Assembly: GCF_006738645.1 (NCBI RefSeq)
Contig: NZ_AP019700.1
Location: forward strand, 4,012,001 to 4,076,000
Length of the DNA stretch: 64,000 nt
Source of the DNA: Stella humosa
GTDB taxonomy: Bacteria > Pseudomonadota > Alphaproteobacteria > ATCC43930 > Allostellaceae
Direction of reading: 5' to 3'
The notes under the pieces were generated by a model. That model was not told the DNA's origin and searched no databases. It was given only the letters and a program-made list of their open reading frames with translations. Positions 9,611 to 18,064 of the stretch are shown here, piece by piece. The position numbers and the translations under genes are program-made. Every line of letters starts with the position of its first letter. The stretch's first letter is position 1.

Positions 9611-9634
9611 CGATATATTCGAAGCAATATATCG
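9611..9634. promoter_or_regulatory. ModE-like operator upstream of modA
   Basis: The perfect inverted repeat CGATATATT-N6-AATATATCG lies 18 bp before the modA start, in the divergent modA/MATE intergenic region. The known E. coli ModE box consists of two A/T-rich CGnTATAT half-sites arranged as an inverted repeat with a short spacer, and this element matches that plan closely. In such GC-rich DNA, a 24-bp element with 18 bp of matched AT-rich arms is very unlikely by chance. I infer molybdate-dependent repression of modA by a ModE encoded elsewhere. Confidence 0.75.
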
Positions 9635-9741
9635 ATTCAGTCGGAACGGGAACCCCGGGATTGCCGGAGGGCGGGAAAGGCCGGAGATTGCGCACCCCAC
9701 CGGCCCGCCCGAGTCCCCCGTTGCCCGATCCCACGCCCGCG

Positions 9742-11148
9742 ATGCCCGCATCCGCTTCCCCTGCCGCCCCATGGCGGCGCGAGGCCCCGTCCGCCCCTTG
9801 GCGGCGCGAGGCCGTCGCCACGCTGGCACTCGCCTGGCCGCTGATCCTGACCAACCTGTCCCAGGCGGCGCTGAACGCCATCAACCTCGTCTATATCGGC
9901 ACGCTGGGCCCGGACCAGTTGGCAGCGGCCGCCATGGCGACCAGCCTCTATCACGCGGTCATGATCTTCTGCATGGGGCTGGTGTCGGCCACCATGCCGA
10001 TGCTGGCGACCATCCTGGGGCGCGGCCGGCATGTCGTGCGAGAGGTGCGGCGCACCGTCCGCCAGGGGTTGTGGAGTGCCGTGCTGATCTGCCTGCCGGT
10101 ATGGCTGCTGCTGTGGCAGGCGGAGCCTATCCTGATCGCGTTCGGCCAGCGGCCCGATCTGGCGGCCGTCGCCGGCGGCTACATGCACAGCCTGCAATGG
10201 GCGCTGCTGCCCTATCTGGGATACCTCGTCCTGCGTTCGCTGCTGGCGACGATGCAGCGGCCGCGCTGGACGCTGCTGGTGGCAGCCTTCGCCATATTGG
10301 CCAATGCCGGGGCCGGCTGGGCGCTGATCTTCGGCCGGCTCGGCCTGCCGGCGATGGGGCTGACCGGGGCCGGCATCTCCACCACCTGCTCCAGCCTGGT
10401 GCTGTTCGCCGGCATGGCGATCGTGCTGACGCGTCATCCGGCCTTCCGCCGCTATCGCATCTTCGGGCGCTTCTGGCGGCCGGACTGGCCGCGACTGCGC
10501 CAGATGTGGCGCCTGGGCATCCCAATGGCGATCACCTTCGCGCTGGAGACCTCGATCTTCTATGCCGCGGCCATGATGATGGGGCGCATCGGCGCCGACG
10601 CGCTGGCGGCCCACGCGATCGCCATCCAGATCGTCTCCCTGGTGTTCATGGTGCCGCTGGGCCTGGGCCAGGTGGCGACGATCCGCGTCGGCCGCGCCCG
10701 GGGGGCCGGCGATGCCGCCGCCGTAGGGCGGGCCGGCTGGTGCGCCCTGGCGATTGCCGGCGCCTTCATGTGCACCAGCGCCCTGGCGATGACGCTGATG
10801 CCGGGGCCGCTGGTCGGCCTGTTCCTGGACCGCGCCCGGCCGGAGAATGCGGCCGCCGTCGCCCTGGCGATCCTGCTGCTGGGCTATTCCGCGCTGTTCA
10901 TGATCGCCGACGGCGGCCAGGCGGTGTGCGCCGGCATGCTGCGCGGCCTGCACGACACCAGGGTACCGATGATCCTGGCGGCCATCGGCTATTGGGGGCT
11001 GGGCCTGCCCTTCGGCATCCTGCTGACCTTCCCGCTGGGCCTGGGGCCGGTGGGTGTGTGGATCGGCCTCACCGCCGGGCTGGCGGCCGTCGCCATGCCG
11101 ATGCTCGTGCGCTGGTGCCGACGCAACCGGCTGCTGGGCGAGGCATAG
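9742..11148 (+). CDS. MATE-family multidrug/toxin efflux transporter (NorM-like)
   Basis: This inner-membrane protein of about 468 residues has 12 predicted hydrophobic segments in two MatE repeats (first half from WPLILTNLSQAALNAINLVYIG, second from GIPMAITFALETSIFYAAAMMMGRIG). MATE pumps export cationic drugs or metabolites using Na+ or H+ gradients. The start at 9742 is the last ATG before the first helix. The ORF is open further upstream but overlaps the ModE-like region. The N-terminal tail has an imperfect doubled A-P-W-R-R-E-A segment (codons 9-23), a small internal duplication. It is divergent from modA, and whether it shares the molybdate-responsive promoter is unknown. Confidence 0.9.
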   Translation: MPASASPAAPWRREAPSAPWRREAVATLALAWPLILTNLSQAALNAINLVYIGTLGPDQLAAAAMATSLYHAVMIFCMGLVSATMPMLATILGRGRHVVREVRRTVRQGLWSAVLICLPVWLLLWQAEPILIAFGQRPDLAAVAGGYMHSLQWALLPYLGYLVLRSLLATMQRPRWTLLVAAFAILANAGAGWALIFGRLGLPAMGLTGAGISTTCSSLVLFAGMAIVLTRHPAFRRYRIFGRFWRPDWPRLRQMWRLGIPMAITFALETSIFYAAAMMMGRIGADALAAHAIAIQIVSLVFMVPLGLGQVATIRVGRARGAGDAAAVGRAGWCALAIAGAFMCTSALAMTLMPGPLVGLFLDRARPENAAAVALAILLLGYSALFMIADGGQAVCAGMLRGLHDTRVPMILAAIGYWGLGLPFGILLTFPLGLGPVGVWIGLTAGLAAVAMPMLVRWCRRNRLLGEA

Positions 11149-11208
11149 CCCCGGAACCCGCCATCGTCCGCCTCGTTGACCGGGGCGGCAGCCGGGGGAC
11201 CGCTTCGC

Positions 11209-12996
11209 ATGACCACGCCGCAGATACTCGCGATCGCCATCTTCGGCCTGACGCTGGCCGGGTTCGTCTGGGACCGCGTGCGCTACGACATCGTCGCGCT
11301 GACCGCGTTGGCGGCCTGCGTCGTGGCCGGGCTGGTGGAGCCCGACAAGGCCTTCGCGGGCTTCGGCAATGCCGCTGTCATCACGGTGGCCGCCGTGCTG
11401 GTGCTGAGCCAGGCGCTGGCGCGCTCGGGCGTGGTCGCCCTGGTCGGCCAGCGCATCGACCGCATCGTCTCGACCCCGATGCAGCAGACCGCACTGCTGT
11501 GCATCGTCGGTGCGGCATTGTCGGCCTTCATGAACAATGTCGGCGCGCTCGCGATCATGATGCCGATCGCCATCGCCGGCGCCCGGCGCTTCAACTCGTC
11601 ACCGGCCCTGGTCCTGATGCCGCTGTCCTTCGCCACCATGCTGGGCGGCATGTGCACGCTGATCGGCACGCCACCCAACCTCCTGGCGGCGGGGTTCCGC
11701 GACCGCTATGGCCAGCCGGCGTTCGACATGTTCGATTTCGCGCCCGTCGGCATCGCAATCACCGCGGCCGGCATCGCCTACATGGTCGTGGTGGCCCGCT
11801 TCCTGATGCCGACCGACCGCAAGGGCCAAGCCTCGGCCATGGAGCAGTTCGACGTCGGCCATTATGTGACCGAAGTGCGGGTCGCCGCCGGATCGGAGCT
11901 GGCCGGCCAGACCGTGCAGGCGATCGAGGACGCCAACGACGACCGGCTCTTCGTCGTCACCTTGTCGCGCCAGGGACTGCGGCTGCGCGGTCGCTTCCCG
12001 ACCACGATCCTGACGGCCGGCGACGAAATGCTGGTGCAGGCCGAAGCCGAGCTGCTGCAGGGCCTGGTGCGCAGCGGCGCCTTGGAACTGGTCGCCGCCC
12101 ACACCAGCGCCGGCCTGGAGGAGAAACCGGCCGAGCCCGCGGCCATCGACACCGCCGAGGTGATCGTGCCGCCGACGAGCTGGATCCAGGGTGCCACCGC
12201 CCGCAGCCTGCGCCTGCGCGCGCGGTTTGCCGTCAACCTGCTGGCCCTGTCGCGCCGCGGTCGGCCGGTGGCGCAGCGGGTGCGCGACACGGCCTTCGCG
12301 CCCGGCGACGTGCTGCTGCTCGAAGGCGACGCCGACCGGCTGACCGACGCCATCCGTGAGATGGGGTGCCTGCCGCTCGCCAACCGTCGCATCGCGCTGC
12401 AGCCGTTCCGGATCTACAGCTCGGTCGCGATCATGGTGGCCGCGATCGGGCTCGTCACGGCGGAGCTGCTGCCGGCGCCGATCGCCTTCATGCTGGGCGT
12501 GCTGGCCGTGATCGCCTGCCGCATCCTGCCCCTGCGCGACCTGTACGAATCCGTCGAATGGCCGGTGGTCATCCTCCTGGGCGCCATGATCCCGGTGGGG
12601 GGCATCCTGGAATCGACCGGCCTGGCCGAGATCGTCTCGGGCGGGGTGGCGGGCGCCAGCGGCAGCCTGCCCGACTGGGGCATGCTGGGACTGGTCCTGG
12701 TCGCGACGATGGTGCTGACGCCGGCCCTCAACAATGCCGCGACCGTCATCGTCATGGCGCCGATCGCCATCGGCATCGCCCAGCAACTGGGCGTCAACCC
12801 CGACGCCTTCCTGATGGCGGTCGCGATCGGCGCTTCCTGCGACTTCATCACCCCCTTCGGGCACCAGAACAACACGCTGATCCTGGCCCCCGGCGGCTAT
12901 CGCTTCTCGGACTACTGGAAGATGGGCCTGCCGCTGGACGCGATCGTGCTGGCGGTCGCCGTCCTGTTGCTGCCCATCGTCTTCCCGCTGCGGTAG
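11209..12996 (+). CDS. SLC13/DASS-family permease with two internal RCK-C domains
   Basis: This membrane protein of about 595 residues belongs to the ArsB/NhaD-like ion-transporter superfamily, SLC13 branch (sulfate, dicarboxylate or similar anions). The N-terminal transmembrane half includes MNNVGALAIMMPIAI and a LIGTPPNLLAAG helical hairpin. A central cytoplasmic insert of ~230 residues contains two TrkA-C/RCK-C-like modules (around AAGSELAGQTV and RARFAVNLLALSRRG, each ending in a D-x-L-L/V-x-G/Q strand). The C-terminal transmembrane half has the second N-N-A motif (TPALNNAATVIVMAPIAI). RCK-C domains usually bind a regulatory ligand. A small GC hairpin (13004-13023) follows the stop. Confidence 0.88.
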   Translation: MTTPQILAIAIFGLTLAGFVWDRVRYDIVALTALAACVVAGLVEPDKAFAGFGNAAVITVAAVLVLSQALARSGVVALVGQRIDRIVSTPMQQTALLCIVGAALSAFMNNVGALAIMMPIAIAGARRFNSSPALVLMPLSFATMLGGMCTLIGTPPNLLAAGFRDRYGQPAFDMFDFAPVGIAITAAGIAYMVVVARFLMPTDRKGQASAMEQFDVGHYVTEVRVAAGSELAGQTVQAIEDANDDRLFVVTLSRQGLRLRGRFPTTILTAGDEMLVQAEAELLQGLVRSGALELVAAHTSAGLEEKPAEPAAIDTAEVIVPPTSWIQGATARSLRLRARFAVNLLALSRRGRPVAQRVRDTAFAPGDVLLLEGDADRLTDAIREMGCLPLANRRIALQPFRIYSSVAIMVAAIGLVTAELLPAPIAFMLGVLAVIACRILPLRDLYESVEWPVVILLGAMIPVGGILESTGLAEIVSGGVAGASGSLPDWGMLGLVLVATMVLTPALNNAATVIVMAPIAIGIAQQLGVNPDAFLMAVAIGASCDFITPFGHQNNTLILAPGGYRFSDYWKMGLPLDAIVLAVAVLLLPIVFPLR

Positions 12997-13118
12997 CCGA
13001 AGTGGCGGGTTGCCGATCCCGCCCGGCCGCGCTTACCATCGCCGCCATCGGATGGGGACCGGAGCCAGGCGCGCAAGACGCCAGCCCAGCCCAGCAGGCA
13101 GGAACGGGGAGATCACAG

Positions 13119-14636
13119 ATGAAGCGCCTGATCACGCTCGCCTTCGCGGCGAGCATGTTGGCTGGCCCCATGCTGGCCGGGCATGCCGGCGCGCAGACCA
13201 CCCTGCGCATCGGCCTGGCCGAGGACCCCGACGTGATGGACCCGACGACGGCCCGCACCTTCGTCGGCCGCATCGTCTTCTCGTCCATCTGCGACAAGCT
13301 GCTCGATATCGACAAAGACCAGAAGCTGATCCCGCAGCTTGCGACCGAGTGGGCGTGGTCGGACGACCAGAAGCAGCTGACCATGAAGCTGCGCCCGAAC
13401 GTGAAGTTCCATGACGGCGAGCCGATGGACGCGGCCGCGGTGAAGTACAGCCTGGAGCGGCACCTGAACTTTCCGGGCTCGCGCCGCAAGGGCGAGATCA
13501 GCCAGATCACGGCCATCACGGTGGTCGACCCGCTTACCGTGCGCATCGACCTGTCGGTGCCCTTCGCCCCGCTGCTGGCGCAGTTCACCGACCGCGCCGG
13601 CATGATCATGTCCCCCAAGGCGGCCCAGGCGATGGGCGACAAGTTCGGCTCCGCGCCGGTCTGCGCCGGCCCCTACAAGTGGGTGGAGCGCGTCCAGCAA
13701 GACCGCATCGTGGTCGAGCGCTTCGCCGACTATTGGGACAAGGCCAACATCCATTTCGACCGCATCGTCTACCAGCCGGTGATCGACGCCACCGTACGCC
13801 TGGCCAACCTGCAATCGGGCCAGCTCGACCTGGTGGAGCGGGTGGCGGCGACCGATGTCGAGGCGGTTAAGAAGAACAACCGCCTGCGGCTCGTGCAGGC
13901 GACCGAGCTGGGCTATCTCGGCCTCAGCTTCAACATCGCCAACGGCGACCGCGCCAAGACCCCGCTCGGCCAGGACCCGCGTGTGCGGCGCGCGATCGAG
14001 CTCGCCATCGACCGCGACATCCTGAACCAGGTTGCCTTCGAGGGGCTGTTCAAGGCCGGCAACCAGTGGGTGTCGCCCGAGAGCCCGTGGTACGTGAAGT
14101 CGATGCCCGCCCCCAAGCGCGACGTGACGCGGGCCAAGCAGTTGCTGAAGGAGGCGGGCGTGCCCAACCTCTCCTTCACCGCCAACCTGCCGTCGGGCAG
14201 CGAGAACGCCCAGGTGGCGCAGATCATCCAGGCGATGCTGCAGGAAGCCGGCATCGACATGAAGCTGCGCACGGTGGAATTCGCGACCTCCCTCCAGATG
14301 GCGGCCAAGGGCGACTTCGAGGCCTATTTCATCGGCTGGTCGGGCCGGGTCGACCCAGACGGCAACATCTGGACCTTCAACTCCTGCGAGGCGGCCCAGA
14401 ACGACGGGCGCTACTGCAACCCCGAGATGGACCGGTGGCTGAAGGAGGCGCGCTCGACCAACGACCGCGAGCGCCGCATGGCCGCCTACGAGCAGGCGAT
14501 GAAGATCCATCAGGCCGACATGCCGCGCGTCTATCTCTACCACCGCACTTGGTTCTACGGCCTGTCGACCAAGTTGCAGGGCTTCCAGGCGCCGCCGGAC
14601 GGGCTGGTGCGGGTGCAGGGGCTGAAGGCGGGCTGA
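13119..14636 (+). CDS. dppA: Peptide/opine-type ABC transporter substrate-binding protein (DppA-like, SBP family 5)
   Basis: This 505-residue periplasmic binding protein has a clear signal peptide (MKRLITLAFAASMLAGPMLAGHAGA) and the family 5 sequence TTLRIGLAEDPDVMDPTTAR. Further family motifs are LIPQLATEW, FHDGEPMDAAAVKYSLER, GPYKWVERVQQDRIVVER and a late D-P-D-G-N-I. The ATG at 13119 has GGGGAGA at a 7-base spacing. It heads a three-gene run with two permeases (31-bp gap to the next gene) and would deliver di/oligopeptides, glutathione or opine-like compounds. The ATPases are found upstream at 4094 and 7766. Confidence 0.92.
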   Translation: MKRLITLAFAASMLAGPMLAGHAGAQTTLRIGLAEDPDVMDPTTARTFVGRIVFSSICDKLLDIDKDQKLIPQLATEWAWSDDQKQLTMKLRPNVKFHDGEPMDAAAVKYSLERHLNFPGSRRKGEISQITAITVVDPLTVRIDLSVPFAPLLAQFTDRAGMIMSPKAAQAMGDKFGSAPVCAGPYKWVERVQQDRIVVERFADYWDKANIHFDRIVYQPVIDATVRLANLQSGQLDLVERVAATDVEAVKKNNRLRLVQATELGYLGLSFNIANGDRAKTPLGQDPRVRRAIELAIDRDILNQVAFEGLFKAGNQWVSPESPWYVKSMPAPKRDVTRAKQLLKEAGVPNLSFTANLPSGSENAQVAQIIQAMLQEAGIDMKLRTVEFATSLQMAAKGDFEAYFIGWSGRVDPDGNIWTFNSCEAAQNDGRYCNPEMDRWLKEARSTNDRERRMAAYEQAMKIHQADMPRVYLYHRTWFYGLSTKLQGFQAPPDGLVRVQGLKAG

Positions 14637-14667
14637 GCCGGGGCGCGCGGCGTCCCCACGCCCGTCC

Positions 14668-15618
14668 ATGGGCAGCCTTCCGGCCTTCATCGCGCGCCGC
14701 CTGCTCGTCGCCCTGCCGACGCTGCTGGTCGTCTCCTTCATCGTCTTCGGGCTGCAACTGCTGCTGCCGGGGGACCCCGCGCTGCTGCTGGCGGGGGAGG
14801 ACCGCGACCCGCAGGTCATCGCCTACATGCGCGAGCTCTACCGGCTCGACGAGCCGATCTGGGTGCAGTACGGCGACTGGGTCCTGCGCCTCCTCCAGGG
14901 CGACCTGGGCGAGTCTATCCGGCTCAAGGAATCGGTCGGCGGCCTGATCGCCACCAAGCTGTGGGTGACGGCCGAGCTGGCGATCCTGTCGATGCTGTGG
15001 GCCGTCGCCATCGGCGTGCCCGCCGGCATCGTGGCAGCCGTGAAGCGCGACACCATCTGGGACTGGACGGCCAGCGCGATCGGCCTGGCCGGCCTGTCGA
15101 TCCCCAATTTCTGGCTGGGGATCATGATGATCCTCTTCTTCTCGGTGCAGCTCGGCTGGTTGCCGGCATCGGGCTATGTCAGCCCGTGGGAGGACCCGGT
15201 CGGCAACCTGGCGGCCCTCGCCATGCCGTCCTTCGTGCTGGGCTCTGGCGTCGCCGCCGTCCTGATGCGCCACACCCGCTCGGCCATGCTGACGGTGCTG
15301 AACGCGGACTACATCCGCACCGCGCGCGCCAAGGGCCTGGCCGAGAAGCGGGTCGTGCGCCGCCATGCGCTGCGCAACGCCCTGGTGCCGGTGGTGACGC
15401 TGGGGGCGATCCAGCTCGGTGAATTGCTGGGCGGGGCCGTCCTGACCGAGCAGGTGTTCTCGATCCCCGGCTTCGGCAAGCTGATCGTCGATGCCGTCTT
15501 CAACCGCGACTATGCCGTGGTCCAGGGGGTGGTTCTGGTGACGGCGCTGGCCTTCATCCTCCTCAACCTGGTGGCCGACCTGATCTATTTCCTGGTCAAT
15601 CCGAGGATGCGCGGATGA
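14668..15618 (+). CDS. dppB: Dipeptide-type ABC transporter permease (DppB-like)
   Basis: This 316-residue inner-membrane permease has six predicted helices. It starts with the family pattern FIARRLLVALPTLLVVSFIVF followed by LLPGDPA. The cytoplasmic coupling loop reads DYIRTARAKGLAEKRVVRRHALRNAL, the EAA-type motif that docks on the ATPases, and the region GAVLTEQVFSIPGFGKL is typical. It overlaps the next permease by 4 bp (ATGA), so the two are translationally coupled. Confidence 0.93.
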   Translation: MGSLPAFIARRLLVALPTLLVVSFIVFGLQLLLPGDPALLLAGEDRDPQVIAYMRELYRLDEPIWVQYGDWVLRLLQGDLGESIRLKESVGGLIATKLWVTAELAILSMLWAVAIGVPAGIVAAVKRDTIWDWTASAIGLAGLSIPNFWLGIMMILFFSVQLGWLPASGYVSPWEDPVGNLAALAMPSFVLGSGVAAVLMRHTRSAMLTVLNADYIRTARAKGLAEKRVVRRHALRNALVPVVTLGAIQLGELLGGAVLTEQVFSIPGFGKLIVDAVFNRDYAVVQGVVLVTALAFILLNLVADLIYFLVNPRMRG

Positions 15619-16493
15619 CCGCGGCCGCTCCCCTCGTCGCAACCGCGGGGCAGGCGCCGCGTGACCGCTTCCGGGCGTGGCGCCGGCTGCGGCGGCGCAA
15701 GGCGGCGATGGTGGGCCTCGTCGTCTTCGCGATCTTCGTGCTGGTGGCCCTGGCGGCCCCTTGGGTCGCCCCCTACGACCCGCTGAAGACCAACTTCCTG
15801 CTCGTGCGCAAGCCGCCATCGGCGCTCTACTGGTTCGGCACGGACGAGATCGGCCGCGACGTCTTCTCGCGCGTCGTCTGGGGCGCCCGGGCCTCGCTGC
15901 TGGCCGGCGTCGTGTCGGTGGCAATCGCCGTCGCCATCGGCGTGCCGCTGGGCCTGCTATCGGGCTATGCACGGGGCTGGGTCGACGGCCTGCTGATGCG
16001 CATCACCGACGGCCTGCTCGCCTGTCCCGGACTGATCCTCGCCATCGCCATGGCGGCCTTCCTCGGCCCCAGCCTGACCAACGCCATGATCGCCATCGGC
16101 ATCACCGCCATGCCGGTCTTCATCCGGCTGACGCGCGGCCAGGTGCTGGCCGTCACGGTCGAGGACTATGTCGAGGCCGCGCGCGCGCTGGGCAACCCGC
16201 CGATGCGCATCGCCATCCGCCACGTCCTGCCCAACATCCTGCCGCCGATCATGGTGCAGGCGACGCTGGCGATGGCGTCCGCCATCATCGCCGAGGCCGC
16301 ATTGTCGTTCCTCGGCCTCGGCCAGCAGCCGCCGGCGCCCTCCTGGGGATCGATGCTGAACGTCGCCCGCAACTTCATCGGCCAGGCGCCCTGGATGTCC
16401 TGGTGGCCGGGCCTGGCCATCGTCGCCGTCGTGCTGGCCCTCAACCTCCTGGGCGACGGCCTGCGGGATGCCTTCGACCCGAAGGAAGACTGA
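15615..16493 (+). CDS. dppC: Dipeptide-type ABC transporter permease (DppC-like)
   Basis: This 292-residue permease is the DppC partner. The N-terminal cytoplasmic tail is basic (WRRLRRRKAAM), followed by a first helix and the periplasmic segment APYDPLKTNFLL with GTDEIGRDVFSR, which is near-invariant in DppC. The EAA loop is DYVEAARALGNPPMRIAIRHVLPNI. The C-terminus has GDGLRDAFDPKE, the standard ending. It overlaps dppB by ATGA and ends 5 bp before the stop of the convergent Fic gene, with no obvious terminator in between. Confidence 0.94.
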   Translation: MTAAAPLVATAGQAPRDRFRAWRRLRRRKAAMVGLVVFAIFVLVALAAPWVAPYDPLKTNFLLVRKPPSALYWFGTDEIGRDVFSRVVWGARASLLAGVVSVAIAVAIGVPLGLLSGYARGWVDGLLMRITDGLLACPGLILAIAMAAFLGPSLTNAMIAIGITAMPVFIRLTRGQVLAVTVEDYVEAARALGNPPMRIAIRHVLPNILPPIMVQATLAMASAIIAEAALSFLGLGQQPPAPSWGSMLNVARNFIGQAPWMSWWPGLAIVAVVLALNLLGDGLRDAFDPKED

Positions 16494-16498
16494 CGGCG

Positions 16499-18001
16499 CT
16501 ATCGGCCCGCCATCGCGCCCTGAATGGCGGCTTCGATCGCCGACACTTCCCCCGCCGACAGTTCGGCAAACAGCGGCCGCTTGGCCGCAGACAGCCTGCC
16601 GTCGTTCTGCAGGCAGAGTTGCACCAGAAGGACGGCCCGCCGATCCGGCATGTCGACCAGCGACCGGACCGACGCCAGCGCGCGGTCGAAAAGGGCGATG
16701 AAGTCGAGCTCCTCCCCCAGATCCCGGCGGACGGCATCCAGCACGCGCTCGTGGAGGTACTCGGCAAAAGCCGTCGCATCGAAGTAGCGGTAGAGGTCGC
16801 CCGTGGCGTTGGCGACGACGACCTCGCGATCTCCCGTCCAGCGCCAGTCGACCAAGCCCGACAGCGGGCCCGAGAATCCCTCCAGAACGCGATCGTAGCC
16901 GCGGCGATCCCGCATGATTGCGGCCGACACCGGCAGGACCAGACCATCCGGACTATACCCCCGGCGGGCCAGCACATGGTGGATCAGCAGGCGGTGGATA
17001 CGCCCGTTGCCATCCTCGAACGGATGGATGAACACGAAGGCGAAGGATGCGACGGCGGCCGCCGCGACGGGATCGATGGCAGGATCCATCAGCCGGTCGA
17101 ACAAAGTGGCCCAGCCCTCCATGAGCCCCGGCACGTCCTCTGGCCGCGGACAGACATAGTGAACCACCTCCCGATGGCCCCCCATGGTCTCGCCGACAAA
17201 GGTCTGAAAGTCCCGCCAGTCGTCGGCGGCGTAGCGCGGATCGACGATCGCGGCCTGCAACGCGACCATGGCGGCCTTGTCGGTCGGATCGAGACGGGGC
17301 GCCGCGCGCAGGGCCGCGACGAAACGCTCTACCCGCCCGGCGCTCGGCGTCTCTCCCTCGATCGCGAAGGAGGATCGCGTCTCCTTGGCGTAGAGATAGC
17401 CCAGCGCGCGCGCCAGCACCGCCGGGTCGGCCGCGGCCACCAGGGCGCGCGCCTCGCCATCGACGGCCAGATCCATCTGGCGCTTCAGACGGGCCGTGCG
17501 CCGCACCACCGGGCAAAGCCCGCGACCGCCCAGCAGGTTGTCGACCACGCGGTGCCGGCGGCTGTTGCGGCGCCCGGCGACGATGTGCCGGCCAGGGTCG
17601 AGCGCACCCACATAATTGCCGCCGGCCGCGTCCGGTAGATCGAGCATGCGGCCGACGAAGGTCTCATAGAAGAACCAGGCCCGGCGGCTGAACGCGCCGC
17701 TGGGCTCGGAGAGGACCCAGCCTTCTATCACCGCCGGATCGATCGCCTTCATGGCAGCAACCATGATGCCGATGTCCGTTGGCTCGTGGCGCAACGCGAA
17801 GCGCAGATGGGCGACCACCTCGCTCTCGACGGCGTATCCCGGCGGATAGAGTTCTATCGTGCGGTCGCCGTCGGTCTCGGTGCGCCGGGCGCCAGCGAAG
17901 AGCCGTGCCTCGCTCGCTGGCGGGGGCACGGCCAAGCCCAACTGTTGTCGCAGCCAGGCTTGGCCCAGGAGGCCGGACGTATCTTTCGCTGCGGTCCGCA
18001 T
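16499..18001 (-). CDS. Fic-domain protein (predicted AMP-transferase, class II)
   Basis: This protein of 500 residues has the intact Fic motif HPFEDGNGRIHR at 326-337, with the catalytic His and phosphate-binding loop required to transfer AMP onto a target hydroxyl. An inhibitory motif S-F-A-I-E-G lies at 211-216. Because it precedes the Fic motif in the same chain, this is a class II, self-inhibited enzyme (family knowledge). The N-terminal ~150 residues hold a HLRFALRHEP segment typical of the long Fic subfamily. The last ~100 residues look like a winged-helix tail. Possible starts are TTG 18040, ATG 18016 and ATG 18001. The first two lie inside the palindromic operator, so 18001 is chosen, although its ribosome-binding site is weak. 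No antitoxin partner is adjacent. Confidence 0.88.
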   Translation of the reverse strand: MRTAAKDTSGLLGQAWLRQQLGLAVPPPASEARLFAGARRTETDGDRTIELYPPGYAVESEVVAHLRFALRHEPTDIGIMVAAMKAIDPAVIEGWVLSEPSGAFSRRAWFFYETFVGRMLDLPDAAGGNYVGALDPGRHIVAGRRNSRRHRVVDNLLGGRGLCPVVRRTARLKRQMDLAVDGEARALVAAADPAVLARALGYLYAKETRSSFAIEGETPSAGRVERFVAALRAAPRLDPTDKAAMVALQAAIVDPRYAADDWRDFQTFVGETMGGHREVVHYVCPRPEDVPGLMEGWATLFDRLMDPAIDPVAAAAVASFAFVFIHPFEDGNGRIHRLLIHHVLARRGYSPDGLVLPVSAAIMRDRRGYDRVLEGFSGPLSGLVDWRWTGDREVVVANATGDLYRYFDATAFAEYLHERVLDAVRRDLGEELDFIALFDRALASVRSLVDMPDRRAVLLVQLCLQNDGRLSAAKRPLFAELSAGEVSAIEAAIQGAMAGR

Positions 18002-18005
18002 CGTC

Positions 18006-18039
18006 CGATATCGCATACAGTGATGCGATATCGAATACA
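18006..18039 (-). promoter_or_regulatory. Operator-like repeat array at the Fic promoter
   Basis: On the + strand, CGATATCGCAT (18006-18016) and ATGCGATATCG (18023-18033) form a perfect 11-bp inverted repeat with a 6-base spacer. The same DNA also holds a direct repeat, GATATCGCATACA and GATATCGAATACA, with a 20-bp period (two helical turns) and one mismatch. It abuts the Fic start codon, so protein binding would block transcription or translation start. A dimeric DNA-binding regulator is inferred. The Fic protein's own C-terminal winged-helix-like tail is a candidate. Confidence 0.65.
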
Positions 18040-18064
18040 AATTGCCCCTGGGATGCGAAACCCC

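Noticed and set aside
9771-12359. 862-codon rightward ORF covering the MATE and SLC13 genes in another frame
   Set aside because: Its translation is Arg/Gly/Pro/His-rich low-complexity, the hallmark of a GC-biased shadow frame. The other frames encode recognisable full-length transporters.
18016-18040. Upstream starts (ATG 18016, TTG 18040) for the Fic gene
   Set aside because: They lie inside the palindromic repeat array and have no ribosome-binding site. The extra residues (Y-S-I-S-H-H-C) look non-conserved.
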